IMG/VR virus record: IMGVR_UViG_3300044624_001039
Location: 1-64,000 of that record
DNA: 64,000 nucleotides
Source of the DNA: a virus
Strand: one strand, 5' to 3'
Positions 33,066 to 41,540 of this stretch are shown piece after piece; within the stretch, counting starts at the first letter, position 1; each line of letters begins with the position of its first letter. A model generated the notes under the pieces. It was given only the letters and a program-made list of their open reading frames with translations. It did no database searches and was not told where the DNA came from. The translations under genes were made by a program, and so were the position numbers.

Positions 33066-33892
33066 ATTTTTAACAACTCTTCCATAGTATAAAGATTACG
33101 CATATAGGGTGATACATCTTCTAGGACTGAACTAGCAATATCACCCTTTCTTCTTGGACCGTATACTACATCAAAGTCAACATCATTAACTTTCTGGAAC
33201 AGACTTACAATCTCTTTGACTGTATAACCTACACCGTGACCCAATGATTCTACACTATTGCTAGGCTTTTCAATAGCTTGTTTTAGTGCATCACATATCT
33301 CATTCACATGCACATAGTCACGTACACAAGTACCGTCAGGTGATATATCATAATCATTACCAAATACAGTAAACTTACCTGTATCACGTGCTTTTATTAG
33401 ATTGTACATTAGTCCGTCAGGGTTAGTGGGTTCATAACCATCACTACCCACAACATTATAGAATCTAAAAATAGTATAATCTTGTTGTTTATGTTGTGTG
33501 CAATATTCTCTAACAACATCTTCTGCGGCACGTTTACTTATACCATACGCACTAGCACAATCTTGGGCAGCACCTGTACTAGCAAAGATAAAATTCTTTG
33601 TCTTTATCTTGTTAACTACATTCATTGTACCATTCAAGTTAGTGATATAGTATTTGATAGGAATCTGTTCACTTTCACCCACACGAACTAATGCTGCCAA
33701 ATGTATAACCGCATCATATTCAATATCGCCGGGTATGGCAAATTGTCTATTAATATCACAACGATAAAACTCATTCAACGGTGCTTGTGGTTCATCAATA
33801 TCTAAGCCATGCACTTCATATTCATTTTTAAGCATTTTGCATAGATGACTGCCGATGTAGCCTGAGCTACCTGTAATTAAAATCTTTTTCAT
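33062..33892 (-). CDS. NAD-dependent sugar epimerase/dehydratase
   Basis: 276 aa, extended short-chain dehydrogenase. ITGSSGYIGSHLC is the NAD-binding glycine motif, and YGISKRAAEDV supplies the YxxxK pair. HLAALVRVGES and RFYNVVGSDG match UDP-glucose 4-epimerase relatives. It supplies nucleotide sugars for the neighbouring glycosyltransferase. Overlaps that gene's stop by one base. Confidence 0.92.
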   Translation of the reverse strand: MKKILITGSSGYIGSHLCKMLKNEYEVHGLDIDEPQAPLNEFYRCDINRQFAIPGDIEYDAVIHLAALVRVGESEQIPIKYYITNLNGTMNVVNKIKTKNFIFASTGAAQDCASAYGISKRAAEDVVREYCTQHKQQDYTIFRFYNVVGSDGYEPTNPDGLMYNLIKARDTGKFTVFGNDYDISPDGTCVRDYVHVNEICDALKQAIEKPSNSVESLGHGVGYTVKEIVSLFQKVNDVDFDVVYGPRRKGDIASSVLEDVSPYMRNLYTMEELLKI

Positions 33893-35226
33893 TAAAAACT
33901 AAACAGGCTTAATCCTGTTTCCTCTTCTATTGGTTCGTAGCTAGGATCTTTTGTTAAATATGTATCATTGTCAGTATATATAACACGGAACTTGTGTTTA
34001 TTTGTTAATACACTACGTACATCATCAATACAAATAATACTACGGTTTAAACTACTGATAAAATCAATATGTTTAATTGTAGTTTCATTACATATTTTTG
34101 CAGTATTTGTGTTGGATTTTTTTGCTTCAAATGTGTTAAAGCATGTATTCCATTTATTAAAAACTGTAGCTTCTTGTTCTTGTGCGTGTTGCAATGACCC
34201 TAAATTATACCATCTTTCAGCTTTTTCAAAAATGTCATATAACTCTTTTGCTTTTTCAGCCATGTTCTTTTTGTTACAAGTGTAAAAATAATCGCTGTTA
34301 AAGTTATTAGTCCAACGCTGATTCTCTAATACAAGTGTAGGCATTTGTATATGTTGTTCATAGAATGCCATACCATAACTCTCAACAATACTAGGATTGA
34401 ATGCAATTCTAGCACTAGTCATAAAGTCAACTTTCTCTTGACCAATGATACCTACTTTAATTTCGTATGGTACGCCAATCTTCTTTAATCTATCTTCAAA
34501 CTTCTTAGCACCATTTGCGCTAGTCATTACCTTAGCAGGCAGTTTTGTTTGTTCAATTAGTTCTAAGAATAATTCAGGATTCTTACCTTCTTCCCATCTA
34601 CCAACAAACAATATACCTTCACGTTGTTTGTGATGTTCTTCTAATAATGCAGGTTCACTTATAGGAATAGGAAGATGCCACACTGTATCACTGATATTAA
34701 GTTGATTGAATTTACTTTGTGTTCCTACATACAATTGATCCATTTCTAACTGTCTACGCATCATTTCATTAGTAGAATATAAGAAAGGATTCTTGGTATC
34801 TTTAAAGATTTGACTTTCTAAATGAGTATAAGCAATGATTTGAATTACATCCTCAAGACCCATTGTACTTGCTACTTGTACAGTTTCATATGTATTGCAT
34901 ATTAGAGCATCATATAGATTATGTTCTAACGCCTCTACAATTGCAGTACGGAAGTTAGCCATTCGTTCATAGCAAAATGTATCACCATACATAAAGATAT
35001 TGCTATGATCGGTATACTTTAATGATTCTAATGGTGCAATAATATTTGCGGGAATAGATTTAACAAACTCATTATCATTAGGTTCTTTATCTGTAATGAT
35101 ATCAACTTTAATATTATGTTGATCCATCAACTCGCAAAAGCTTTTTGTAAATTGCCCTATCCCACCATGAGGGATAAGAGTTTGATAGCTTACTAAAAAG
35201 CCAATTCGTTTATCGTATGTTCTCAT
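33892..35226 (-). CDS. Glycosyltransferase, GT4-like
   Basis: 444 aa, GT-B fold. HGGIGQFTKSFCELM near the N-terminus and ILFVGRWEEGKNPELFLEL in the C-terminal domain are typical of GT4 enzymes; PSIVESYGMAFYEQ is the donor-binding EX7E-like region. Acts with the epimerase to build glycans on virion proteins, DNA bases or host surface; the acceptor is unknown. The final ~80 residues look like an added domain. Confidence 0.9.
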   Translation of the reverse strand: MRTYDKRIGFLVSYQTLIPHGGIGQFTKSFCELMDQHNIKVDIITDKEPNDNEFVKSIPANIIAPLESLKYTDHSNIFMYGDTFCYERMANFRTAIVEALEHNLYDALICNTYETVQVASTMGLEDVIQIIAYTHLESQIFKDTKNPFLYSTNEMMRRQLEMDQLYVGTQSKFNQLNISDTVWHLPIPISEPALLEEHHKQREGILFVGRWEEGKNPELFLELIEQTKLPAKVMTSANGAKKFEDRLKKIGVPYEIKVGIIGQEKVDFMTSARIAFNPSIVESYGMAFYEQHIQMPTLVLENQRWTNNFNSDYFYTCNKKNMAEKAKELYDIFEKAERWYNLGSLQHAQEQEATVFNKWNTCFNTFEAKKSNTNTAKICNETTIKHIDFISSLNRSIICIDDVRSVLTNKHKFRVIYTDNDTYLTKDPSYEPIEEETGLSLFSF

Positions 35227-35396
35227 TTATCTTTTACAGTAGGTACATCACACCATTCAGTCCATTTTTTCACTGCTACGTATTTCCCATCATCGGTCTT
35301 TGTACTGTAATCAGTTACTTCAATATGTGTTCTATATTGTAACACTTTTTCTGGTCCGTCCCAACCGTTTCGGACAAGATATCTTAATTCATACAT
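35223..35396 (-). CDS. Hypothetical small protein, 57 aa
   Basis: MYELRYLVRNGWDGPEKVLQ... a small beta-type protein. Overlaps the glycosyltransferase start (ATGA) and follows the 72-aa gene after 4 bases, so it fits the run of coupled genes. Confidence 0.68.
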   Translation of the reverse strand: MYELRYLVRNGWDGPEKVLQYRTHIEVTDYSTKTDDGKYVAVKKWTEWCDVPTVKDK

Positions 35397-35400
35397 ATAT

Positions 35401-35619
35401 TTACCTTTTTAGTTTCCACATAATATGGGTATTCTTATCGTGCCATCTATACTCAAAAATAGATTCACCGGGCCCAGTAATGATTCTAGTCATACGATAA
35501 GCGTATTCTAACCAAATACGTTTACCTGATATATCACATCTATGTGGTAACCAAGCAAACTTGTATTCGGTGCCGATCATTCTTTCATAGAAATGATCGT
35601 ATGCCTGTGTTTGTGGCAT
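35401..35619 (-). CDS. Hypothetical small protein, 72 aa
   Basis: The start at MPQTQAYDHFYERMIG overlaps the queE stop (TAATG). Trp/Tyr-rich, mixed fold (HRCDISGKRIWLEYAYRMT). Unknown function. Confidence 0.7.
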   Translation of the reverse strand: MPQTQAYDHFYERMIGTEYKFAWLPHRCDISGKRIWLEYAYRMTRIITGPGESIFEYRWHDKNTHIMWKLKR

Positions 35620-36467
35620 TAAGTTCCCCATTCGTTTTTGAACAACGGGACTTGAAGTCTGTCACTATAACGGTAACCACGATTCATTGCTTCAATAGCA
35701 ACATTCTTAGCATTCATGCTGTATACAGATTCTACACCACCGCATGGCATAAAGTATACAGGACCTCTAAATCCACCATTACGAAATTCTTGTACAGCTT
35801 TATCAGCTTCTAATGCATCATCTTTAGTAGCGATAACAAACTTCAAATAAACAAAGCCAACTGTTTCATATTGACGAATAACACTAGGACAAATTGCCTC
35901 TTCCCACTTCTCACCACTGATGCTTAATTTAGGACTAACACTAAATGTTAATGCATTCTTTTCTCTGTTAATCTTCCATTGTTGTAGATAGATTGATAGG
36001 TCTTGACTAAGTTCTTGTGTTCCGTTAGTTTCAAACGTAATCTCTTTCAATGCTCTCATTTTTTCATTTGAAAGTAAGTCAGGATATGCTCTTTGCCAGC
36101 CAAGTAAAGGTTCTCCACCTGTAATTACAAGATGTTCATCCATCCAACGATTGTGAGGGAGCATAGCCATGATGTCATCAACAATATCATCAGTGGGGCG
36201 AACAGGACTAAGATGCTTGAACCTAGGATCCCATGAAGCATAACTGTCACAACCTGTACTGACTAAAGGCAATTTTTTATAATCATCATAATAATGAACC
36301 CTTGACGCAATATCTTCTACTTCTTTACTTACTTGACCTTTAGGCATGCCAAAGCCCGCACATTTAAAGTTACAACCGAATGTTCGTAAGAACACGGAGG
36401 GAACTCCCATATAACGGCCCTCACCCTGAATACTATAGAATAGTTCTGAAATTTTTATGTTACTCAT
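35619..36467 (-). CDS. queE: 7-carboxy-7-deazaguanine synthase QueE
   Basis: 282 aa radical-SAM enzyme that converts carboxytetrahydropterin to CDG, the third step to preQ0. SIQGEGRYMGVPSVFLRT, GCNFKCAGFG, HLVITGGEPLL and FETNGTQEL are present. The third cluster Cys does not follow in the usual CxxxCxxC; instead an insertion is followed by TGCDSYASWDP, as in cyanophage-type QueE. With FolE, QueD and DpdA it forms a DNA-modification set. Confidence 0.92.
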   Translation of the reverse strand: MSNIKISELFYSIQGEGRYMGVPSVFLRTFGCNFKCAGFGMPKGQVSKEVEDIASRVHYYDDYKKLPLVSTGCDSYASWDPRFKHLSPVRPTDDIVDDIMAMLPHNRWMDEHLVITGGEPLLGWQRAYPDLLSNEKMRALKEITFETNGTQELSQDLSIYLQQWKINREKNALTFSVSPKLSISGEKWEEAICPSVIRQYETVGFVYLKFVIATKDDALEADKAVQEFRNGGFRGPVYFMPCGGVESVYSMNAKNVAIEAMNRGYRYSDRLQVPLFKNEWGT

Positions 36468-36470
36468 ATT

Positions 36471-36662
36471 TTACCAATTATGTATTGTGTTTGCTATAAT
36501 AAAACAACATGTTATCACATGTAAGATCACCCAGAAAGTTTTTAGGAACAATGCAATTCTTGCTTCACCCAATGTAAGAATAGGTACATCAGGTCTGTCA
36601 TCATCTGTATTACCCATTAAATGACCGGTTGCTCTAGCCCAAATTTTCTCTAAACTATTCAT
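36471..36662 (-). CDS. Small membrane protein, 63 aa
   Basis: Start at MNSLEKIWARATGHLMGNTD, overlapping the upstream stop. A C-terminal hydrophobic helix (IALFLKTFWVILHVITCCFI) predicts a tail-anchored membrane protein. Confidence 0.7.
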   Translation of the reverse strand: MNSLEKIWARATGHLMGNTDDDRPDVPILTLGEARIALFLKTFWVILHVITCCFIIANTIHNW

Positions 36663-37290
36663 TTTTTTCCTCAATGTTATAGAACCAATCATCACCTGCA
36701 GTCCATTTGCGTGTACCATCTACTGTCCATAGATTTTGAGCCGCTTGAAAATCAGGAAATTTAGTTTCACTAGGAATTAAACTTTGGTCATACCACAAGC
36801 AACGATTGTTAGGCTGACAAGCAAATTGTCCATTTTCTAACTTAATAAAATTAAACGATTTGTGTTCTTCAGCAACTTCAGTAAAGCCGGTATCTACATC
36901 CATGCCGTCAGCACAAAAATCTACTGTAAACAAATAGTTACCATAATGCCATTCTTTATCTTTACCTAAAAACTTAACACCTAGATTACGCAAGCCTATT
37001 TTTTCAATGATAGTAAAACGGTACCCCATACAGTCCCAAAGCTGTAGTATATCTATAGGTAAGTTGCCAGTATGATCTTCTTTCCATACATAAGCATGAA
37101 TAGGCAACTTGTCATAGAGTGCCCCATAATTGGGCAATAATGATTCTATACGAAACACTTGTCCACGCAGTGCTTTAAGACTGACCCATATAGCAGGTTC
37201 TAATTCGCCGTGACCTTTTTCAAAGTTATAGAGAAACTCTCGTTTAACAAAACATTTGATTGGTGGCAACGATCCTACAATATAACTCAT
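36655..37290 (-). CDS. Hypothetical phage protein, 211 aa
   Basis: MSYIVGSLPPIKCFVKREFL..., mixed alpha/beta; the latter part (DFCADGMDVDTGFTEVAEEH, NLWTVDGTRKWTAGDDWFY) is Trp- and Asp-rich. It sits in the que gene run, so a role near that pathway is possible but unsupported. Confidence 0.7.
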   Translation of the reverse strand: MSYIVGSLPPIKCFVKREFLYNFEKGHGELEPAIWVSLKALRGQVFRIESLLPNYGALYDKLPIHAYVWKEDHTGNLPIDILQLWDCMGYRFTIIEKIGLRNLGVKFLGKDKEWHYGNYLFTVDFCADGMDVDTGFTEVAEEHKSFNFIKLENGQFACQPNNRCLWYDQSLIPSETKFPDFQAAQNLWTVDGTRKWTAGDDWFYNIEEKNE

Positions 37291-37911
37291 TTAATATTTT
37301 CCTGATGCTAACACGATTTGACAAATGTGTTCTAATCGTTCAATGTGTTCAAATGCACGCCATGGGCTAGTGTCAATAGCAACTACACCGTGACCTTTAA
37401 TTCCTACAATGTCATAAGCAATATTACCATAATCATCTAACTTGAGATTTTCGTGACAACGATCTGCTAGTTCTTGACTGATAGGTGCCACGTCTCCTAC
37501 ATTAGGTGCTACCTTAGTGTAACGATTGAGTTCTGGGAACGCATCGCTAATGGTACTTAAATCAATACCGGCATGCATGGCAGCAATGCAATAAGTAGGA
37601 TGTAAGTGAACTACTACACGTACATCATTACTATGCTGACCCATTGCTCGTTGTAATCCAAAGTGCAGAGGAATCTCTCCACTGGGTTTTAGTTTAGCAC
37701 TGATATCTGAATAGTGTTCTTCTTGCCATAATAGACCACGGATACTGATCTTTTTAAATTGATCAGGCTGTAGTGTCTGCTTACGGACGCCACTAGGAGT
37801 GATATAAAAGTGATCACGGTCGTGATGACGAATACTTACATTGCCATCACGACTAGTAATCCAATTGCGTCTATATGCTTCAACTAATGTATCGCAAATA
37901 GTTTCTAACAT
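37291..37911 (-). CDS. Class II aldolase/adducin-domain protein
   Basis: 206 aa. SRDGNVSIRHHDRDHFYITPSG is the phosphate-binding N-terminal part, and VVVHLHPTYCIAAMH is the HxH zinc motif, with a later GHGVVAI. Members include fuculose-phosphate aldolase and MtnB-type dehydratases. Substrate unknown. Lying between queD and queE is unusual and could mean a modified pterin or sugar branch. Confidence 0.87.
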   Translation of the reverse strand: MLETICDTLVEAYRRNWITSRDGNVSIRHHDRDHFYITPSGVRKQTLQPDQFKKISIRGLLWQEEHYSDISAKLKPSGEIPLHFGLQRAMGQHSNDVRVVVHLHPTYCIAAMHAGIDLSTISDAFPELNRYTKVAPNVGDVAPISQELADRCHENLKLDDYGNIAYDIVGIKGHGVVAIDTSPWRAFEHIERLEHICQIVLASGKY

Positions 37912-38393
37912 TATTCAAACTCTCTATCTTCTCTGTGACCACCGCGGCCTGCCATATTACTATCAGTCTCACGAACCTCTACTCTACAGCACCAAACACG
38001 CTTTGCTTCTTCACTACCACAGTTGGGTAAAAAGATTGTATTCACATATTCATACAAGAAGTCAGCAATACCTTCACATCCAGTGCGTTCTACTTCTGTA
38101 ATCTTTGCTAGTTTCAAACGACCTAGTTCTAATAGATGTTCACGCATTGGGTCATCTTGTGCGACTAATAGTGTATGGTCAAACCATTCTTCTAGTTTAT
38201 CTTTGAGTGGTCGTAGTCCACCGAAGTCAGTTACCCAGTTACGTGCGTCTAGTGTATCAGCTTCAAACTCAAAGTGAAAACTCATGGCATAGCCATGAAT
38301 TAAATTACAATGACTGTCTGCACGCCATTGACGATATGCGACAGGACCTATTTGTCTGTATGTTTTTGTTGAAAAGAATTTTTTGTTTGCCAT
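37911..38393 (-). CDS. queD: 6-carboxytetrahydropterin synthase QueD
   Basis: 160 aa, PTPS fold. ADSHCNLIHGYAMSFHFEFE has the Cys nucleophile and zinc-region His; NWVTDFGGLRPLKDKLEEWF and WFDHTLL follow. The usual HGH is HGY here, as in phage-type members. Converts the FolE product to carboxytetrahydropterin for QueE. A strong inverted repeat overlaps its ribosome binding site, so translation may be controlled by RNA structure. Confidence 0.88.
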   Translation of the reverse strand: MANKKFFSTKTYRQIGPVAYRQWRADSHCNLIHGYAMSFHFEFEADTLDARNWVTDFGGLRPLKDKLEEWFDHTLLVAQDDPMREHLLELGRLKLAKITEVERTGCEGIADFLYEYVNTIFLPNCGSEEAKRVWCCRVEVRETDSNMAGRGGHREDREFE

Positions 38394-38401
38394 TTGTTTC
38401 T

Positions 38402-38424
38402 CCTATGTTATATTATAGCATAGG
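38402..38424. promoter_or_regulatory. Inverted repeat at the queD ribosome binding site
   Basis: CCTATG-C-TATAATATA-A-CATAGG is a near-perfect 23-base inverted repeat. It contains TATAAT, and its right arm merges with the AGGAG site, so it could be an operator or a structure that hides the ribosome binding site. A second short GC stem (ACCGG/CCGGT) lies just upstream. Confidence 0.6.
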
Positions 38425-38473
38425 ACGCAGAATTTGTATACCGGGATGAGCCCAAAGAGACCGGTTATATTAT

Positions 38474-38680
38474 TTACCGTTTTATTCCCCAAGATACTTT
38501 ATTCCAAATTCGTTCGTGTACAAAGTATAATATGGTATTGGCAATAATTTGAATCGTTGCAATTGAACTTGCAATGACGAAATTACCTGAAATCAAATAG
38601 GATATCATAAACGTGCTAAAACTACCAGTTATTCTCCAACTGATAGTCTTTACTAAACTACGTTTATTGGTATCACTCAA
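38474..38680 (-). CDS. DUF2061 membrane protein
   Basis: 68 aa. RSLVKTISWRITGSFSTFMI and ILYFVHERIWNKVSWG are the DUF2061 signature, with two membrane helices. In bacteria this family often neighbours sulfate-assimilation genes; here it abuts an APS-kinase-like gene. Confidence 0.87.
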   Translation of the reverse strand: MSDTNKRSLVKTISWRITGSFSTFMISYLISGNFVIASSIATIQIIANTILYFVHERIWNKVSWGIKR

Positions 38681-39467
38681 GACCTAGTTCCTTACGGATC
38701 TTTGTAGCACTAATAGAATGAGTAGCATCATCAAACGTTTCTTGTTCAATCTTATACCCAACATCACGACCATATGTAATATTTACAATATTTGGAACAA
38801 TTTGAATCTCGTACTGACCTTGATATAACATATCTAAATCACGTTTGATAAAACTTTTTACTTGTTCAATAGCAAATGGATTACTTCCTTGCCATCCTTG
38901 ACAGTCTCTAATTTGAATAACTACTTGTCCTGTCTTAGCAATAGCACGTTCAAACAATTTACGATGACCTGCATGCCATGGTTGCCAACGACCTAACATT
39001 TGTACTGTTTCTTTTTGCCAATCAAATACTGGTCTACGACGGTTGTCATATAAATGAGCAAAAATGAATTCACTCCATTTTTCTGCATTTTGTTCGGTAA
39101 TACGGAAATCATATTGTTCAGGAGGAATAAATGCTTTATTAGTATCTTCATAGCGACCTTTGTCAATAGTATCAACCCAAACAGTCCAATCTGCTTTGAA
39201 GTTATTACGCATTTCAACTAACGGAGCAACAAAATCACAGATGACATAATCCATGTCTGTCATACTATCTGCTAATTCACGCATACGATGGCTTTGACGA
39301 ATACGACCTTCTGTACTAAAGTCCCAGTCGTTATATTTCTTACGAACATCGTCAGCGTTGAGCCATCCTACTTTTTTCTTTTCAGATTGTAAATGGTCAT
39401 TAATGTGTTGTGCCAGATATGTTTTGCCGGCTCCTGGTAAGCCCATGATTAAAATTCTTTGAGTCAT
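38673..39467 (-). CDS. APS-kinase-like P-loop domain fused to a nucleotidyltransferase domain
   Basis: 264 aa. The N-terminal half has MGLPGAGKTYLA (Walker A) and WLNADDVRKKYNDWDF, as in adenylylsulfate kinase. The C-terminal half has LGRWQPWHAGHRKLFERA (HxGH-type) and ISATKIRKEL, the ISxTxxR motif of nucleotidyltransferases. It could make PAPS, or phosphorylate and nucleotidylate a small metabolite. A sulfotransferase encoded near 59 kb would need PAPS. Confidence 0.85.
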   Translation of the reverse strand: MTQRILIMGLPGAGKTYLAQHINDHLQSEKKKVGWLNADDVRKKYNDWDFSTEGRIRQSHRMRELADSMTDMDYVICDFVAPLVEMRNNFKADWTVWVDTIDKGRYEDTNKAFIPPEQYDFRITEQNAEKWSEFIFAHLYDNRRRPVFDWQKETVQMLGRWQPWHAGHRKLFERAIAKTGQVVIQIRDCQGWQGSNPFAIEQVKSFIKRDLDMLYQGQYEIQIVPNIVNITYGRDVGYKIEQETFDDATHSISATKIRKELGLE

Positions 39468-39468
39468 A

Positions 39469-39942
39469 TTATTTATTAAGTGTATTTATAATTTGGGCAT
39501 CCGCTACCCGTTTTCTTAAACTTGAACTACTGAAACTATGGTCACGACCATTGAAAACTATTTCAATGTTTCTATAAAAACATTCTTCTTTACCCGAGAA
39601 GTCTTTATCCTGATATTCAACACCCAAAATGCGTACATCTACGGGAAGAATTAGCAACAAGTCTCTTAGGTCATTTTCAGTTTGATATACAACAACTTCA
39701 TCAACATAGCGGCAAGCACTAAGTTGAATTTGTCGTTCTACAATACTTTGAATAGGTTTATTCTTAGTATCTGGTCTATCAATAGTTGGATCAGTTTGTA
39801 AACCACAAATCAAATAATCACAATGATTCTTTGCTTCGCTTAACATAGCGATATGACCTGCATGAAGCATGTCAAATGTGCTAAAGGTAATACCAATTTT
39901 CTTACCTTCTTGTTTGAGTTTTTTAATATGATTAAAAATCAT
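39469..39942 (-). CDS. Cytidylyltransferase-like nucleotidyltransferase
   Basis: 157 aa from the ATG that overlaps the upstream stop. ITFSTFDMLHAGHIAMLSEA is the HxGH motif of TagD/RfaE-type enzymes, and SSSSLRKRV the ISSTxIR-like motif. Possibly activates a sugar or alcohol phosphate. Directly follows another nucleotidyltransferase gene. Confidence 0.87.
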   Translation of the reverse strand: MIFNHIKKLKQEGKKIGITFSTFDMLHAGHIAMLSEAKNHCDYLICGLQTDPTIDRPDTKNKPIQSIVERQIQLSACRYVDEVVVYQTENDLRDLLLILPVDVRILGVEYQDKDFSGKEECFYRNIEIVFNGRDHSFSSSSLRKRVADAQIINTLNK

Positions 39943-40175
39943 TTGGACAATGTTCTCCACATCTTAGTTTGGTCGTGTTCTTTTAAGAATTCTTCCTCAC
40001 CTGCAAATGTAGGACTATCAGCTATAATCTCATCAAGTAGCCACTTGATACGATGTAAATCTTTTTTAATTTCAAACTGATTGAATCCATCATTATACTT
40101 GCTATGTAATTCTACACCTGCAATATAGATTTGATGATGAACACTATTGTAATCCATTGGTTTACGAAATCCCAT
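39939..40175 (-). CDS. Hypothetical protein, 78 aa
   Basis: Start at [20 protein letters not shown] (TAATG overlap, GGGAG site). A phage-type helical protein with KKDLHRIKWLLDEIIADSPT. Unknown function. Confidence 0.7.
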   Translation of the reverse strand: MGFRKPMDYNSVHHQIYIAGVELHSKYNDGFNQFEIKKDLHRIKWLLDEIIADSPTFAGEEEFLKEHDQTKMWRTLSK

Positions 40176-40354
40176 TATACGGTCTCCCATAATTCAAGAG
40201 CTTTTGCAGGATATATTTGCACAGAGCCCTTCTCAGTAGAACTTTCAACTGCATAACCTTCGGGAGTTAACTCTGTTGAGTATGTACCTACTACTTTACC
40301 GTGCCATTGTGAACCTGACACTTTCTTAACCATATCACCTAATTTAAATTTCAT
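40175..40354 (-). CDS. Type II (R67/DfrB-like) dihydrofolate reductase homolog
   Basis: 59 aa from the ATG that overlaps the folE stop. From [16 protein letters not shown] through [10 protein letters not shown] and [12 protein letters not shown] it tracks the plasmid R67 enzyme nearly residue for residue. The active-site Lys and the VQIY segment are both kept. R67-type DHFR works as a homotetramer with one central pore and is not inhibited by trimethoprim. It lacks only the unstructured N-terminal tail. Located next to folE, so a folate/pterin link is natural. Confidence 0.92.
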   Translation of the reverse strand: MKFKLGDMVKKVSGSQWHGKVVGTYSTELTPEGYAVESSTEKGSVQIYPAKALELWETV

Positions 40355-41031
40355 TTGCAACCTTTATTAGCAATTTGTAAAAACTCACTTCGTGCCGCTG
40401 GGTCAGTTTTGAATCCGCCACCTAAACGACAAGTAACTGTACTACTACCTGTATCTTCTACACCACGACTTTTAACGCAATAATGCTGTGCATCAATCAT
40501 AACTGCAACATCTTCTGTATCAAGGATGAACTGTAAGGTGTGAAATATTTGTTCAGTTAATCTTTCCTGAATTTGCGGACGTTTACTGAAATATTCTACG
40601 ATACGGTTGATCTTACTAAGACCTAATACTTTTTGTTTAGGGACATAAGCTACAGTAGCCAATCCGTCAATGACTACAAAATGATGTTCGCAGTTAGATT
40701 GAACATTAACATTACGCTCTACAACCATTTCGTTGTATTGCATCTTGTTGTCAACTGTTGTACATTTAGGGAATGCTTCATAGTCAAGCCCCCAAAAGAT
40801 TTCATTTACATACATCTTAGCAACACGCTTGGGTGTTTCAATTAAACTATCATCTGTTAAATCTAAACCAAGATATTGCATAATAGCAGTGAAGTGTTCT
40901 TCAATTCTATCAATTTTATCTTTTCTATCTAGCTTATTAGGCAATGTAGGTGTTTCAACACCCATTTTAACTAAGTGTTCATGTACTTGTTGGCCCAACT
41001 CTGGATCTGTTTTTGTTTTATTATAACTCAT
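40351..41031 (-). CDS. folE: GTP cyclohydrolase I FolE
   Basis: 226 aa, start at [15 protein letters not shown] with AAGGAAGG upstream. [37 protein letters not shown] and [14 protein letters not shown] hold the zinc Cys/His and catalytic residues. It makes dihydroneopterin triphosphate from GTP, first step for both folate and 7-deazaguanine. Neighbours queD/queE and dpdA point to the latter. Confidence 0.95.
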   Translation of the reverse strand: MSYNKTKTDPELGQQVHEHLVKMGVETPTLPNKLDRKDKIDRIEEHFTAIMQYLGLDLTDDSLIETPKRVAKMYVNEIFWGLDYEAFPKCTTVDNKMQYNEMVVERNVNVQSNCEHHFVVIDGLATVAYVPKQKVLGLSKINRIVEYFSKRPQIQERLTEQIFHTLQFILDTEDVAVMIDAQHYCVKSRGVEDTGSSTVTCRLGGGFKTDPAARSEFLQIANKGCK

Positions 41032-41068
41032 AGATAACCTTCCTTTGTGATGGTTTTGTTTTGATATT

Positions 41069-41088
41069 GTGTTACCTTTATGTAACAC
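41069..41088. other. Perfect hairpin upstream of folE
   Basis: GTGTTAC-CTTTAT-GTAACAC: 7-bp perfect stem, 6-base loop, in the folE leader. Possible regulator or processing site. Confidence 0.6.
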
Positions 41089-41091
41089 AAG

Positions 41092-41099
41092 TATTTATC
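41092..41099 (-). promoter_or_regulatory. Late-type promoter motif before folE
   Basis: GATAAATACTT on the minus strand, about 60 bases from the folE start; it overlaps the end of the upstream gene. Confidence 0.45.
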
Positions 41100-41328
41100 A
41101 CTTTGATTTAGCAACTGATTTTTTTGATTTAGCCCTAACTGCAGGCTTCATGTTAGCAAGTTCTGCACTACGACAAGCTTCACGAACCTCGTTAACTAAT
41201 GCATCCCAATCCCAAATCAATTCAGTATGCCCATCTTCAAATGTTTTCACAGTAAGATGAGTACCCTGATTGATTATAGGCCACTCCCCAGAAGGAACGT
41301 TTTCAGATTTCTTCTTGCGGGTTGCCAT
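41098..41328 (-). CDS. Basic small protein, 76 aa
   Basis: MATRKKKSENVPSGEWPIIN..., with a core WDWDALVNEVREACRSAELA and a Lys/Ala-rich tail (AKSKKSVAKSK). Probably nucleic-acid binding. Directly downstream of another basic protein gene. Confidence 0.72.
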   Translation of the reverse strand: MATRKKKSENVPSGEWPIINQGTHLTVKTFEDGHTELIWDWDALVNEVREACRSAELANMKPAVRAKSKKSVAKSK

Positions 41329-41330
41329 GA

Positions 41331-41525
41331 TTAAGCCTTAGCTTTTGCTTCTGCACGTGCGGCTTTTTCTGCTGTAATTTCATTACGGCGAGCCTTAACT
41401 GCTTTCGCTAGTTCTGCTAATGCTTTACGGGCACGTGTACCTGCGGATGCATTACCTTTGTTAAACTTATCATTCTCGGCATTATATGCTGCCAAACTAG
41501 TTTCAATATCATTTTGTGCGCTCAT
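41331..41525 (-). CDS. Histone H1/Hc1-like small protein, 64 aa
   Basis: ASAGTRARKALAELAKAVKA with a Lys/Ala/Arg-rich end is the Hc1-type pattern of phage and bacterial histone-like proteins. Likely compacts or coats DNA. AAAGGAAA precedes the ATG. Confidence 0.75.
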   Translation of the reverse strand: MSAQNDIETSLAAYNAENDKFNKGNASAGTRARKALAELAKAVKARRNEITAEKAARAEAKAKA

Positions 41526-41540
41526 TTTATTTCCTTTATG

